A DNA stretch of 64,000 bases. Source: Leisingera sp. ANG-M1 (GTDB lineage Bacteria > Pseudomonadota > Alphaproteobacteria > Rhodobacterales > Rhodobacteraceae). The translations under genes were made by a program, and so were the position numbers. The stretch spans positions 147,201 to 211,200 of the forward strand of contig NZ_JWLC01000027.1 of NCBI RefSeq assembly GCF_000813745.1. The letters are read 5' to 3'. This document shows, piece by piece, positions 53,393 through 62,800 of the stretch. The notes beneath the pieces are model-generated. The model ran no database searches. It was not told the DNA's origin and saw only the letters and a list, made by a program, of their open reading frames with translations. Numbering within the stretch: position 1 is the first letter of the stretch; each line of letters begins with the position of its first letter.

Positions 53393-53761
53393 TCAGGCGG
53401 CCAGGGCGTCCTGTTCGAACTCCAGCCCTGTGAGCATGGTGATCTCGCGGCACATGTCTTCCGACAGGTTTTCAGGTTTGGCATAGGCCAGGCAGATCTT
53501 GTCGAGGGCGCGGAAACGGATCGGCATCGTGCCGCCTTTCGCAGCCCCCTCAAACAGCGGGCTGGAGAGGATTTGGGATGCGGTGGCGTTTATCGCGGTT
53601 TCGGGGCCCTCGATGATGAAGTGAATGGTTCCGCCGTTGCGGATCATCATGCCGGTGACTCCGTTGTTGCGGCACTGCGGGCGGGTTTCGCTGATGAACT
53701 TGCCGATATCCTGGTGAGTGAGGCCAGCGGCCGGGGCAGCGGAAAGGACGAGGCGGATCAT
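53393..53761 (-). CDS. Degenerate BLUF-fold protein lacking flavin-site residues
   Basis: This 122-aa protein aligns without gaps, from residue 1 to about 60, to the BLUF protein at 6.8 kb, sharing MxRxV, VTGMMI/LTGMLV and the FIIEGP/VIEGP loop. The residues needed for flavin photochemistry are replaced: Tyr6 is Leu, Asn30 is Cys and Gln48 is Phe, and the Trp/Met pair is absent. It is therefore probably a blind BLUF-fold protein, perhaps a structural or regulatory relative. There is no output domain. The gene has its own terminator and a plain start ATG at 53761. Assignment to the fold is by visual alignment and would need a profile search. Confidence 0.7.
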   Translation of the reverse strand: MIRLVLSAAPAAGLTHQDIGKFISETRPQCRNNGVTGMMIRNGGTIHFIIEGPETAINATASQILSSPLFEGAAKGGTMPIRFRALDKICLAYAKPENLSEDMCREITMLTGLEFEQDALAA

Positions 53762-53983
53762 TGGCGGTCTCCTGAGCAGGGGGCAGGGCAGGTAAGGCGG
53801 TTGAAGCGAACGTTCTCAGTGCACTCAATTTACACGGGATCCGCGTGCCTTGCCCGACTGCAAAAGGATAGAAGTGCGGTCTTGCCCGGTGCAAAGGCGC
53901 GGGCACTTATCCCAAAGGATAGCGGGATGGCCTTGCGGTGCGCAGCCCGCCTGCCGTTCGCAGCGAGGCGGTTGCGCTCAGGC

Positions 53984-54637
53984 TCAGGCGCTGTGGAGCG
54001 GGGAGGCGGAGAGAGGGGCTGGTTCTGCAACCAGTTCGGCGGCGAGCCCGTGCAGCAGACTGCGAACCGCGCCCGCGGCCTGGTCGCGGGACTTCTTCCC
54101 GCGCAGCATGCGGGCCAGCGCAGACCCGCGGGCGGCGGCCTCCTGCACCAGGAGCAGCAAAGCGATTTCATGCAGATGGTGCAGCGCCTGTTCAGCATCA
54201 TCCTTGCCCGCCAATGCCTCCAGCCCTTCGGGAGCAGGGCAGCCGGCCAGCAGTTCCTTGAGCGCCTGCCCGTGTTTCGAGGTCTCTGCCCGGGCAATGC
54301 AAATCTCGGTCATGGCGGCCATTTCGGCCAGAAAGCTGCCGGCGGGAAGGCGGGCGGTCTGCTGGGAATAGCCGGCCTGCCGTTCGACCAGAATGTCCTG
54401 CCGGGCCGGATCGAAGGACAGTACAAGCCCGTCGAACGCGACTTCGGCGGCGGCTGGCAGACCTGCAGCGCTGCGCAGGCAAAGCGCTTCGGAAAAGAGC
54501 ACTAGCTGCACCAGGCCATCCGGCGGCACATCGCAGGAAATGCGCTCGATACCGCTGCGTCCGGCAGGTTTGAGTTTGAGCGCGAGGCGGGCGCTGCCGT
54601 CTTCCCGCGCCTGCATGGAAAAGATCTTGGCTGGCAT
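53984..54637 (-). CDS. Hypothetical protein (217 aa)
   Basis: I do not recognise this protein. The 217 residues form a beta-rich N-terminal half (KIFSMQAREDGSARLALKLK, VAFDGLVLSFDPARQDILVER) and an alpha-helical, Ala/Leu-rich C-terminal half (MAAMTEICIARAETSKHG onward) ending in a short Pro/Ser/Ala tail. No signal peptide or membrane helix is seen. The ATG at 54637 is preferred over a TTG six codons upstream. It lies downstream of the J-domain gene on the same strand, about 150 bp apart. Confidence 0.75.
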   Translation of the reverse strand: MPAKIFSMQAREDGSARLALKLKPAGRSGIERISCDVPPDGLVQLVLFSEALCLRSAAGLPAAAEVAFDGLVLSFDPARQDILVERQAGYSQQTARLPAGSFLAEMAAMTEICIARAETSKHGQALKELLAGCPAPEGLEALAGKDDAEQALHHLHEIALLLLVQEAAARGSALARMLRGKKSRDQAAGAVRSLLHGLAAELVAEPAPLSASPLHSA

Positions 54638-54790
54638 GGTGCGAATTAGCGGCAAACCGCCCGGAGCTGCAAGCGCCGGTGAACCGCTGAGCGGCTCTCT
54701 GCCCGGATGCGGGAATTCTGCAAGCCGGGGCGGGAGCCAGGCAAAGAAAAGGGCGGCTGCCTGCCGCCCTCACGAATTGTATCTGCCGGA

Positions 54791-55414
54791 TTACTTGAAG
54801 CTCTTGCTGTCCTTGATCTGGTCCCAGGCCCACATCACTTCCTGCAGCTGTTCCTCCTGGCTGCGGTCGCCGCCGTTCATGTCCGGGTGCAGCACTTTGA
54901 TCAGCTTCTTGTAGGCCTTGCGGATGTCGGCCTTGGACCAGTCGTCCTTGGCCTCCAGGATTTCGACCGCGCGGCGCTCGGTGGGCGGCAGGCGGCGGCC
55001 TGCCTTGGCGCTGCGGCCGGGGTTCTGGGTGGCGTTGGCGCCCAGAACCTGATGCGGATCCTCGATGCCAAGCCGCGCCCAGGCGCGAGCTTCGGGGTCG
55101 CCCATCGGTTTGGTCTCACGCTCCCAGACCTTGTCCTTGGAGCGCTGTGCGTTCATCTCGGCCTCGGTGGTGCCTTCGAAGAAGTTCCACTGGTTGTTGT
55201 ACTCGCGCACATGCTCCTGGCAGAACCAGTAGAAATCATCCAGCACATCCGGGGCTTTCGGCGCACGGAACTTGCCGGGCTCGTTGCAGCCTTCCTTGTC
55301 GCAGACGCGCTGGGATGTTTCGGACGCTCCGGTGGCCGCCCGGCGCCCGCGCGGGTTCTTCTTTTTCGCGGAGCGGACGGACATATCAAAGCCAAAAGGA
55401 TCGGACTTGCTCAT
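54791..55414 (-). CDS. J-domain protein (DnaJ-like co-chaperone)
   Basis: This 207-aa protein ends in a J domain (about 140-207) with the diagnostic HPD at 176-178 (LIKVLHPDMNGGD), which stimulates DnaK ATPase. The N-terminal part is basic with RGRR and has a Cys-rich patch (Cys38, Cys43, Cys65, His68) that may bind zinc. No G/F or full DnaJ central domain is present, so it is a specialised J protein. It is divergent from the BolA gene, with 108 bp between their starts. Confidence 0.92.
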   Translation of the reverse strand: MSKSDPFGFDMSVRSAKKKNPRGRRAATGASETSQRVCDKEGCNEPGKFRAPKAPDVLDDFYWFCQEHVREYNNQWNFFEGTTEAEMNAQRSKDKVWERETKPMGDPEARAWARLGIEDPHQVLGANATQNPGRSAKAGRRLPPTERRAVEILEAKDDWSKADIRKAYKKLIKVLHPDMNGGDRSQEEQLQEVMWAWDQIKDSKSFK

Positions 55415-55522
55415 GGGGGTGCACCTTCTAGACGCATCTGTTCGACTCGGAGGCAGCAGTTTAGTCTAAGGGGCGCCAGATTGAAGAGGGCGCAGAGAAA
55501 AAAGTGAGGGGATGAGCGGAAA

Positions 55523-55777
55523 ATGAGTGTGAAGGACGAAATCGAAGCGGCGCTGCAAGAGGCCTTTGCGCCAAGCGCGCTGGAGGTTGAGAACGAAAGC
55601 TACAAGCATGCGGGGCATGCCGGTGATGATGGCTCGGGCGAGAGCCATTTTGCGGTGATGATCCGGGCTGAGGCGTTTCAGGGCATGTCCCGGGTGGCGC
55701 AGCACCGGGCCGTGCACAAAGCCCTGGGCGGTATAGTGCCGCGCATCCACGCGCTGGCGCTGGATATCGGGGCGTAA
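55523..55777 (+). CDS. BolA-family protein
   Basis: This 84-aa protein is a BolA/YrbA-type protein, linked to iron-sulfur cluster trafficking with monothiol glutaredoxins or to stress transcription. It has the family features KDEIEAALQEAF, the class II fold core with GDDGSGESHFAVMIRAEAF and the C-terminal RHRAVHKAL/GIVPRIHALAL helix with His. It is divergent from the J-domain gene and 17 bp before the convergent DUF4177 gene. Confidence 0.9.
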   Translation: MSVKDEIEAALQEAFAPSALEVENESYKHAGHAGDDGSGESHFAVMIRAEAFQGMSRVAQHRAVHKALGGIVPRIHALALDIGA

Positions 55778-55794
55778 TCAGAAAAGGGGGAGGA

Positions 55795-56274
55795 TCAGTC
55801 CTCCCCGTCGCCTTTTTGCTCGGCCCGCTTTTTCAGCGCGGCGGTCATGCCGGAGACCGGGCTCAGTTCTTCGACACCATCGTCGGCCTGCATTTTGGCA
55901 GCGCCGGGGCCTGGCACCTGAGTGGCTTCCGGCGGCGCCAGCGGATCGCCTGCAGCGGCGGTCAGCGGCGGTTCGCTATGGCGGAATTCCGGTACTGGGG
56001 CGGCGGCGTCCTCTGCAGGCGCTTCGGCGGGCTGATCGGCGGCAACGGCCCTGCGGAATACCATCACGTTGCGCCAATTGGTGGTAGAGCCAGTGAGGCC
56101 TGAGCGCTCTTCGCTCGGCAGCAGCTCGGCGCGCTGGAATTCCCAGCCTTCGGCTGCCATTTCGTTCAGCAGGATCTCGATCGAATTGGCAAAGCGCGCC
56201 TCGGGTGATTTCACCCCTTTCGCCTTGGTGCCCTTGGCGGGGGCGGGAACAACCTTGTACTCAAAAGCTTGCAT
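55795..56274 (-). CDS. DUF4177-like protein
   Basis: The first half of this 159-aa protein is a DUF4177 domain (FEYKVVPAPAKGTK, SIEILLNEMAAEGWEFQRAELLP, MVFRRAV), a small domain of unknown function. The second half is a low-complexity Pro/Ala/Glu tail. The ATG at 56274 is preferred over 56292 because AGGAG lies 8 nt before it. It is convergent with BolA. Confidence 0.85.
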   Translation of the reverse strand: MQAFEYKVVPAPAKGTKAKGVKSPEARFANSIEILLNEMAAEGWEFQRAELLPSEERSGLTGSTTNWRNVMVFRRAVAADQPAEAPAEDAAAPVPEFRHSEPPLTAAAGDPLAPPEATQVPGPGAAKMQADDGVEELSPVSGMTAALKKRAEQKGDGED

Positions 56275-56355
56275 GAACGTCTCCTGTCTCAAGGCGCAGG
56301 TTTAGCGGTTAGGGGCTGCGGGTCAAGCTTTGGCGGACGGCGGCCGGGCAGAGTG

Positions 56356-57237
56356 TTACCGGGGGCCGCTCATAGCCAGGGCCTTCAACTTATGTGTTTG
56401 CATTTGCGGGAAGCGCTGTTGCAGCTGGCCGTCCGGCAGGTCTAGGCCGTCCAGGAGTGCCTGCTCGGGCGTGTAGCCGCTGCCGGAGAGATTGACCCTG
56501 CGGATAAGCGCGGGGCGGTTGCGGTCATAGATCTTGTGGCCGAAATCCTGTTGGAAGCGGCGCAGAAACTGTATCTTCACTTGCGGCAGACGAGTGTTCC
56601 GGACCTCTGCGGCGGTGCCGTCCGGAAGATTGAAATGGGCGTTCAAACGCTCCGTCAAGCTTGGGGTTTGGTCCAGGTCCCAAACCTGGAGCCCGCTGGC
56701 GGGAACCCCAGCCATGGCACGCGTGATTAACTGGTCATAGGCAAACCAGTGGCAGCCCCAAAGCCTGTGGAATTCCTGGATATAGGCCTCCATCGACGCA
56801 TCGGTGGTTTGGTAGAACGCCTGGCGGTCGATCCGCCAAAGACCGGCGCGCACGAATTGCTGGTAGCTTGAGCGCAGCATCGCAACCGGGTCCCGGATCA
56901 GGCAAAGGCAAGAGACCGCATCAGGGCTGAGCCGGTCCGCAAATGCCCCGGCCACGGCGGCAAGCTTGCCGGTGCGGTCGCTGGAGAATTGTTCGGCGGA
57001 GAGCAGAACGCGGCGGCAGCCGGACGCTTCGGCCTCCTGCAGAATGTCATCAGCCGCAGCAGCCACGTCCAATCCGGAGGCCAGCAGCGGGTCATGATGC
57101 CTGTAGCCGTCTTCCTGACGGTGGCTGACCGGGTAAAGCAGTCCGGCGTTACGGAACAGGGCGTCGTTGTCAGCAAAGTATCCCTGCAGGGAACTAGACG
57201 CGCATTTGGGCAGGCCGATGTGAATGGTGACGTGCAT
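56356..57237 (-). CDS. Sulfotransferase-like P-loop protein
   Basis: This 293-aa protein begins with a sulfotransferase-type 5'-phosphosulfate (PAPS) loop, IHIGLPKCASSSLQGYF (5-21), then VLLSAEQFSSD and a CLIRDPVAMLRSSYQQFVR segment matching the 3'-phosphate-binding RDP..S region. These two regions define the PAPS-binding sulfotransferase family. The acceptor is not recognisable; a sugar or a small molecule is possible. It is alone on its strand next to gatB, with only a short gap to the gatB terminator. Confidence 0.75.
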   Translation of the reverse strand: MHVTIHIGLPKCASSSLQGYFADNDALFRNAGLLYPVSHRQEDGYRHHDPLLASGLDVAAAADDILQEAEASGCRRVLLSAEQFSSDRTGKLAAVAGAFADRLSPDAVSCLCLIRDPVAMLRSSYQQFVRAGLWRIDRQAFYQTTDASMEAYIQEFHRLWGCHWFAYDQLITRAMAGVPASGLQVWDLDQTPSLTERLNAHFNLPDGTAAEVRNTRLPQVKIQFLRRFQQDFGHKIYDRNRPALIRRVNLSGSGYTPEQALLDGLDLPDGQLQQRFPQMQTHKLKALAMSGPR

Positions 57238-57367
57238 GATGGCTCCCGGTCAGCGTCAACGGAGTATCAATGGAAAAAGGCGTATCAGAAATGCAGCAGC
57301 CGGTTTGAAAGAGCTGCGAAGTCAGAATGGCGGGAGAAGCCTTTGCTGGCAGGCGCTGTGGCCAGAC

Positions 57368-57391
57368 AAAAAAAGGCACCCATGGGGTGCC
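57368..57391 (-). terminator. Rho-independent terminator of gatB
   Basis: On the minus strand GGCACCC and GGGTGCC (57375-57381 and 57385-57391) form a perfect 7-bp stem with a 3-nt loop, followed by seven U (57368-57374), 28 nt after the gatB stop. Confidence 0.92.
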
Positions 57392-57419
57392 TTCTCCTGT
57401 GCGTGCAAGACGGGCAAGT

Positions 57420-58931
57420 TCAGCCGCCCAGTTTCTTGGCGACCAGCTCGTTCACCGCTTTGGGGTTGGCCTTGCCGCCGGTGGCTTTCATCACCTGGCC
57501 GACAAACCAGCCTGCCAGTTTCGGGTTCACCTTGGCTTTCTCCACCTGCGCCGGGTTGGCGGCGATGATTTCGTCCAGGGCGGTCTCGATGGCGCCGGTG
57601 TCGGTCACCTGCTTCATGCCGCGTTCTTCGACGATCTGGGCCGGGTCGCCGCCTTCGGTATAGACGATCTCGAACAGGTCCTTGGCGATCTTGCCGGAGA
57701 TCGCGTCGGAGGCGATCAGGTCAATGATGCCGCCCAGCTGTGCCGGAGTGACCGGGCTGTCGGTGATGCCCTTGTCGTCCTTCTTGAGGCGGCCGAACAG
57801 CTCGTTGATCACCCAGTTGGCAGCCAGCTTGCCGCTGCGGCCCTTGGCGGTTTCCTCGAAGTATGCCGCGGCTTCCACTTCGGCGGTCAGCACCGAGGCG
57901 TCATAATCGCTGAGGCCGAAGTCGCCGATAAAGCGTGCTTTTTTCTGGTCCGGCAGTTCCGGCAGATTGGCGGCGATGTCGTCCACCCAGGCCTGCTCGA
58001 TTTCCAGCGGCAGCAGGTCGGGGTCGGGGAAATAGCGGTAGTCATGCGCCTCTTCCTTGGAGCGCATGGAGCGGGTTTCGCCCTTGTCCGGATCGTACAA
58101 GCGGGTCTCCTGCTCGACCTCGCCGCCGGCCTCGATGATGGCGATCTGGCGGCGGGCTTCGACCTCAATCGCTTGCTGGATGAAGCGCATGGAGTTCATG
58201 TTCTTGATCTCGCAGCGGGTGCCGAGATGCGAGAAGTCCTGGGTTTCCTGGTATTTCTCATACTGGCCCGGCAGGCAAACGGAGACGTTGACGTCAGCCC
58301 GCAGGTTGCCGTTCTGCATGTTGCCGTCGCAGGTGCCCAGGTACTGCATGATCTGGCGCAGCTTGGCGATATAGGCTGCTGCTTCCTCGGGGCCGCGGAT
58401 GTCCGGGCGGGAGACGATCTCCATCAGGCAGACGCCGGTGCGGTTCAGGTCCACGAAGGACATGTTGGGGTCCATGTCGTGGATCGATTTGCCCGCGTCC
58501 TGCTCCATGTGGATGCGCTCGACACGCACGTTGCGCGCGGTGCCGTCGCCCAGTTCCACCAGCACTTCGCCTTCGCCTACGATGGGGTGATAGAGCTGAG
58601 AGATCTGGTAGCCTTGCGGCAGGTCCGGGTAGAAATAGTTCTTGCGGTCAAAGGCCGACCACAGATTGATGTCCGCCTTGAGGCCGAGGCCGGTGCGTAC
58701 CGCCTGCTCGACGCAGTATTCGTTGATCACCGGCAGCATGCCGGGCATCGCTGCGTCGACCATGGCCACGTTGGAGTTCGGCTCGGCGCCGAACTTGGTG
58801 GAGGCGCCGGAGAACAGCTTGGCATTGGAGCTGACCTGGGCATGCACCTCCATGCCGATGACCAATTCCCAGTCATGCTTGGCGCCCGCGATCACCTTGG
58901 GCTTGGGGAGTTCATATGTCAGGTCGAGCAT
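57420..58931 (-). CDS. gatB: Asp/Glu-tRNA amidotransferase subunit B (GatB)
   Basis: GatB is the tRNA-binding and kinase subunit of the GatCAB amidotransferase that makes Gln-tRNA and Asn-tRNA from misacylated precursors. The 503-aa protein has the family motifs [10 protein letters not shown], the [16 protein letters not shown] loop, the HMEQDAGKS block, RADVNVSV and CEIKNMNS, and the C-terminal YqeY-like tail (about 430-503, [23 protein letters not shown]). The start ATG at 58931 gives the usual N-terminus. gatA and gatC are not in the window, so the operon is split. Confidence 0.98.
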   Translation of the reverse strand: MLDLTYELPKPKVIAGAKHDWELVIGMEVHAQVSSNAKLFSGASTKFGAEPNSNVAMVDAAMPGMLPVINEYCVEQAVRTGLGLKADINLWSAFDRKNYFYPDLPQGYQISQLYHPIVGEGEVLVELGDGTARNVRVERIHMEQDAGKSIHDMDPNMSFVDLNRTGVCLMEIVSRPDIRGPEEAAAYIAKLRQIMQYLGTCDGNMQNGNLRADVNVSVCLPGQYEKYQETQDFSHLGTRCEIKNMNSMRFIQQAIEVEARRQIAIIEAGGEVEQETRLYDPDKGETRSMRSKEEAHDYRYFPDPDLLPLEIEQAWVDDIAANLPELPDQKKARFIGDFGLSDYDASVLTAEVEAAAYFEETAKGRSGKLAANWVINELFGRLKKDDKGITDSPVTPAQLGGIIDLIASDAISGKIAKDLFEIVYTEGGDPAQIVEERGMKQVTDTGAIETALDEIIAANPAQVEKAKVNPKLAGWFVGQVMKATGGKANPKAVNELVAKKLGG

Positions 58932-59107
58932 GGTTTTCCGCCGTATCCGAATGTCCTAGTTGGCAAGCGTTCTAGGCCAGTGCGGCAGGGGGAGCAAGAG
59001 CCGCAAGGATGGGAAACAGCGGCCAGCCGTGGAAATCGGGCGGCTGTGCCGTGACGGGAAGGCGGACGACTGAAGGCGGCGGCCCCGAAGAACCGCCGCG
59101 GGAGGCT

Positions 59108-59842
59108 TTAGACTGCAGCCAGCTGCCGGCTCTTGCGGCGCAGGGCACCGAGGGAGAACAGCTGGAAGGCAATAAACACCGGTACGAAGTATTCCGGGAA
59201 CAGGGCCAGGGGGTAGGCGTTGATGATATTGGGATTGTCAAAGGACATCAGTTGCAGGGCTCCTGCCGAGGTCGCAATGCCGAGGCTGACCGCAACGGCA
59301 AAGTCCACCAGGCCGATGTAACTGGCGCGGCGGACCAGGCTTTCAGCATTGGCATCGCCGCGGTTCAGGGCGCGCATAGCCTGAATTGCAGCAACGCCGG
59401 CCAGGATGTCGCCAATACCGGCGGGCAATGCGAATTGCCAAGGCAGGTCACCCGTCAGCCAGCCTATTACAAACACGCCGCCTATCAGCCGGAGACTTTG
59501 GATGCTGATCAGATGAGAATGGCTTAACCCTCCCAGGATCGCCCGCCCGGTGGCTGTCAGGCGCCCCATTGACCAGAGGAGAAATGCACCACCAAGCAGA
59601 GGCATCAGCGCGTAAGGCGGGTCGGTGTATTCGAGGGGAGGCATGAGAATGCCTGCCTTGGCCAGGACTGAAATCAGCGGAAACCACAGGCCAAGGAGAA
59701 CAGCGGTCGCTGCGACACCCATTGCAGCTTGCCTCAAGGGGAGGCCTGATTTCAGAGCGCCGATGCAGAGAAGGCCGATGGCAAAGGCGGGCAGAATGAC
59801 TGCGAAGGCCTGAACGTAGTATGTGGCGAAGGTTTCAAACAT
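59108..59842 (-). CDS. Hypothetical integral membrane protein
   Basis: I do not recognise this 244-aa protein beyond its membrane nature. It has about seven hydrophobic helices (for example VILPAFAIGLLCIGAL, LLGGAFLLWSMG, GGVFVIGWLTG, FVPVFIAFQLFSLG). No conserved motif or cofactor site is apparent. It is divergent from the HxlR regulator, with two palindromes in the 106-bp gap, so it is probably regulated by it. Confidence 0.85.
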   Translation of the reverse strand: MFETFATYYVQAFAVILPAFAIGLLCIGALKSGLPLRQAAMGVAATAVLLGLWFPLISVLAKAGILMPPLEYTDPPYALMPLLGGAFLLWSMGRLTATGRAILGGLSHSHLISIQSLRLIGGVFVIGWLTGDLPWQFALPAGIGDILAGVAAIQAMRALNRGDANAESLVRRASYIGLVDFAVAVSLGIATSAGALQLMSFDNPNIINAYPLALFPEYFVPVFIAFQLFSLGALRRKSRQLAAV

Positions 59843-59885
59843 TGTCCTGACTCCTGGCTGGACCGTTGCTAGGTTGGTTCTGGTT

Positions 59886-59915
59886 TGATAGTGGCTATCA
59901 GATAAGTAGTTACTT
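59886..59915. promoter_or_regulatory. Operator palindromes between the HxlR regulator and membrane protein
   Basis: TGATAG-TGG-CTATCA (59886-59900) is a perfect 15-bp palindrome. Immediately after, AAGTA-GT-TACTT (59904-59915) is a second inverted repeat. Both lie between the divergent starts and are the likely binding sites of the HxlR-family protein. Confidence 0.6.
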
Positions 59916-59948
59916 CACATTTGCAAGCCAAACGCCTAAATTCTTTCC

Positions 59949-60281
59949 ATGAGCCAAATGCCACGTGAAAATTGCCCGGTTCTGAGGGCGACGAATGTGA
60001 TGGGGGACCAGTGGGTCCTTCTGATCCTGCGCGAGTTTTTCCTGGAAGGGCCGCGGCGGTTTCAGGACTTGCAGGATATCCTGAAGATCTCGCCGAATAC
60101 GCTTTCCGGGCGGCTGCGCAGGCTGGAGGAAAACGGCGTGTTGGAGCGGCAGGCCTATTCGCAGAACCCGCCGCGGTGGGAATACCGCCTGACCAGTAGC
60201 GGCGAGGCGCTGGCCCCTGTCATGACCGCAATCAGGGCCTGGGGGGAAGCGCATACGCCGGATCTGCCAGACGGTCCCTGA
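59949..60281 (+). CDS. HxlR-family winged-helix regulator
   Basis: This 110-aa regulator has the HxlR signature: [23 protein letters not shown] (with Cys9) then [37 protein letters not shown] and the wing PPRWEYRLT. Several HxlR proteins (HypR, YodB, QorR) sense electrophiles or oxidants through an N-terminal cysteine like Cys9. It is divergent from the membrane protein gene and probably autoregulated through the two adjacent palindromes. Confidence 0.92.
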   Translation: MSQMPRENCPVLRATNVMGDQWVLLILREFFLEGPRRFQDLQDILKISPNTLSGRLRRLEENGVLERQAYSQNPPRWEYRLTSSGEALAPVMTAIRAWGEAHTPDLPDGP

Positions 60282-60379
60282 TAAGCGGGCTGGCAGCCGC
60301 CAAACTGGCATTGAACTCTTGGCGCGGCGCGGGCAGGCGGCTAAGACTGGCAGCCCGAGCAGAACTTCAGGAGGCCGCC

Positions 60380-62758
60380 TTGGACACATCCGCCCGCATC
60401 AGTCAGACCATTGCCGGAGAGATCGGCGCTGCCGCTAAGCAGGTGAGCGCCGCGGTGGCGCTGCTGGATGAAGGGGCGACGGTGCCCTTTGTTGCGCGTT
60501 ACCGGAAGGAAGCGACCGGCGGGCTTGATGACACCCAGCTGCGCACTCTGGCGGAGCGGCTGGAGTATCTGCGCGAGCTGGAAAAGCGGCGGGCAGCGAT
60601 CCTGGAATCGGTGAAGTCTCAGGACAAGCTGACCGATGAGCTGGCGGCCTCGATTGCCAAGGCGGAGACCAAGGCGCAGCTGGAGGATATCTATCTGCCC
60701 TACAAGCCCAAGCGGCGCACCAAGGCGATGATTGCGCGCGAAAACGGGCTGGAGCCGCTGGCGGAGGCCATTGTGGGCAACCGCGGCGCCGATCCGGAGA
60801 AACTGGCTGAAAGCTATGTCACCGAGGCCGTGGCCACGGTGAAGGATGCGCTGAATGGCGCGCGGGATATTCTGACAGAGCGTTTGACCGAAAATGCGGA
60901 ACTTCTGGGCCGGCTGCGGGAGTTTCTGCAGCGCGAATCCGTGGTCACCGCCAAGGTGATTGAGGGCAAGGAGCAGGAAGGCGCCAAGTTCTCGGATTAT
61001 TTCGAACACTCAGAGCGCTGGGCGGATGTACCCTCGCACCGGGCGCTGGCGATGCTGCGCGGCTCCAACGAGGGCGTGCTGACGCTGGACGTTGGCCCCG
61101 AGCCGGAAGAGGGCGGGGCGCGGGCCGAAGCCATGGTCGCGGCGGTGCTGGGCGCGGGCGGCCAGGGCCCGGGCGACATATGGTTGCGCAAGGTGGCGGG
61201 CTGGGCCTGGCGGGTGAAACTGTCGCTGTCGATGATGCTGGAGCTGATGGGCGATCTGCGCGGCCGCGCGCAAGAGGATGCCATTCAGGTCTTTGCGCGC
61301 AACCTGAAAGACCTGCTCTTTGCAGCGCCAGCCGGTGCGCGGCCGACTCTCGGGCTGGACCCGGGCATCCGCACCGGCGTTAAGGCGGCAGTGGTTGATG
61401 CAACCGGGAAACTGGTGGCCACCGAGACCTTGTACCCGTTCCAGCCGAAGAACGATCTGCGCGGGGCGCAGGTGTCTATTGTGAAGCTGATTGCCGAGCA
61501 TGGCGTTGAGCTGATTGCCATCGGCAACGGCACCGCCAGCCGCGAGACCGAGCGGATGGTGGCGGAGGTGCTGAAGCATCTGCCGGCCAAGGTGAAGGCG
61601 CCGACCAAGGTGGTGGTGAGCGAGGCGGGCGCTTCGGTCTATTCCGCATCTGAGCTGGCGGCGCGGGAGTTTCCGGATCTGGATGTGAGTTTGCGCGGCG
61701 CTGTGTCGATTGCGCGGCGGCTGCAGGATCCGCTGGCGGAACTGGTGAAGATCGAGCCCAAAAGCATTGGCGTCGGCCAGTACCAGCATGATGTGGACCA
61801 GCATAAACTGTCGAAGTCGCTGGAGGCGGTGATCGAGGATGTGGTGAACGCGGTGGGCGTCGACCTGAACATGGCCTCGGCGCCGCTGCTGAGCCATGTC
61901 TCGGGCCTTGGCCCCGGGCTGGCAGAGGCGATTGTGGCGCACCGCGACGTGAACGGCGCCTTCAAATCGCGGCGGGAGTTGCTGAAAGTTGCGCGCCTTG
62001 GCCCCAAGGCATTTGAGCAATGCGCAGGGTTCCTGCGGATCCGTGACGGCAAGGAGCCGCTGGATGCTTCCTCGGTTCACCCCGAAGCTTACGACGTGGC
62101 GCGCAAGGTGGTGCAAGCCTGCGGCCGGGATATCCGGCAGATTATGGGCGATGAGAGGGCCTTGGGGGGATTGAGAGCTGAGGATTTCGTCAGCGATAGC
62201 TTTGGCCTGCCCACCGTGCGCGACATTTTCCAGGAGCTGGAGAAGCCAGGCCGCGACCCGCGTCCGTCTTTTGTGACCGCGTCCTTCAAAGACGGGGTCG
62301 AGGAGATCACCGATCTGAAGCCCGGCATGGTGCTGGAAGGAACAGTGACCAATGTGGCGGCCTTTGGCGCCTTTGTGGATATCGGCGTGCATCAGGACGG
62401 GCTGGTGCATGTGAGCCAGCTGGCCGACCGGTTTGTGAAGGATCCGCATGAGGTGGTGAAGACCGGCCAGGTGGTAAAGGTGACCGTCACCGAGGTGGAT
62501 GTGCCACGCAAGCGTATAGGGCTGACGATGCGCAAGGATGGCGGCGCCTCGGCCAAGGAGGACCGCAATGCGCGGGGCGCGCCGAAGGGGCAGGGCCCGC
62601 GCCGCGGCAGCAAGCCGGGCGGTCCGCAGGGCGGAAACCGGGGCGGCAAAGGCAAGATTCCCGCCGGGCCCAAGGGTGGCAAGCCTGGCGGCCAGGGGTC
62701 CGGCCAAAGCACCGGTGCGCTGGGTGCGGCGCTGATGGACGCTTTCAAGAAAAAATGA
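60380..62758 (+). CDS. tex: Tex-family RNA-binding protein
   Basis: Tex is a large nucleic-acid-binding protein linked to transcription and toxin/stress expression. The 792-aa protein has the N-terminal helical region ([20 protein letters not shown]), the YqgF/RuvX-like fold ([21 protein letters not shown]), two helix-hairpin-helix motifs ([21 protein letters not shown] and [20 protein letters not shown]), an S1 domain ([21 protein letters not shown]) and a Gly/Lys/Arg-rich low-complexity tail. The TTG at 60380 (CAGGAGG 8 nt upstream) is the best start; the frame is open upstream, but through non-conserved sequence. Confidence 0.94.
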   Translation: MDTSARISQTIAGEIGAAAKQVSAAVALLDEGATVPFVARYRKEATGGLDDTQLRTLAERLEYLRELEKRRAAILESVKSQDKLTDELAASIAKAETKAQLEDIYLPYKPKRRTKAMIARENGLEPLAEAIVGNRGADPEKLAESYVTEAVATVKDALNGARDILTERLTENAELLGRLREFLQRESVVTAKVIEGKEQEGAKFSDYFEHSERWADVPSHRALAMLRGSNEGVLTLDVGPEPEEGGARAEAMVAAVLGAGGQGPGDIWLRKVAGWAWRVKLSLSMMLELMGDLRGRAQEDAIQVFARNLKDLLFAAPAGARPTLGLDPGIRTGVKAAVVDATGKLVATETLYPFQPKNDLRGAQVSIVKLIAEHGVELIAIGNGTASRETERMVAEVLKHLPAKVKAPTKVVVSEAGASVYSASELAAREFPDLDVSLRGAVSIARRLQDPLAELVKIEPKSIGVGQYQHDVDQHKLSKSLEAVIEDVVNAVGVDLNMASAPLLSHVSGLGPGLAEAIVAHRDVNGAFKSRRELLKVARLGPKAFEQCAGFLRIRDGKEPLDASSVHPEAYDVARKVVQACGRDIRQIMGDERALGGLRAEDFVSDSFGLPTVRDIFQELEKPGRDPRPSFVTASFKDGVEEITDLKPGMVLEGTVTNVAAFGAFVDIGVHQDGLVHVSQLADRFVKDPHEVVKTGQVVKVTVTEVDVPRKRIGLTMRKDGGASAKEDRNARGAPKGQGPRRGSKPGGPQGGNRGGKGKIPAGPKGGKPGGQGSGQSTGALGAALMDAFKKK

Positions 62759-62760
62759 GG

Positions 62761-62785
62761 AAACGGGGCCTGAGGCCCCGTTTTT
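62761..62785. terminator. Terminator between tex and the next gene
   Basis: AAACGGGGCC-TGA-GGCCCCGTTT followed by TT forms a strong 10-bp stem just after the tex stop, and is A-rich on the other side. It lies between convergent genes and can serve both. Confidence 0.85.
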
Positions 62786-62800
62786 CATGCGTCTGGCAGT

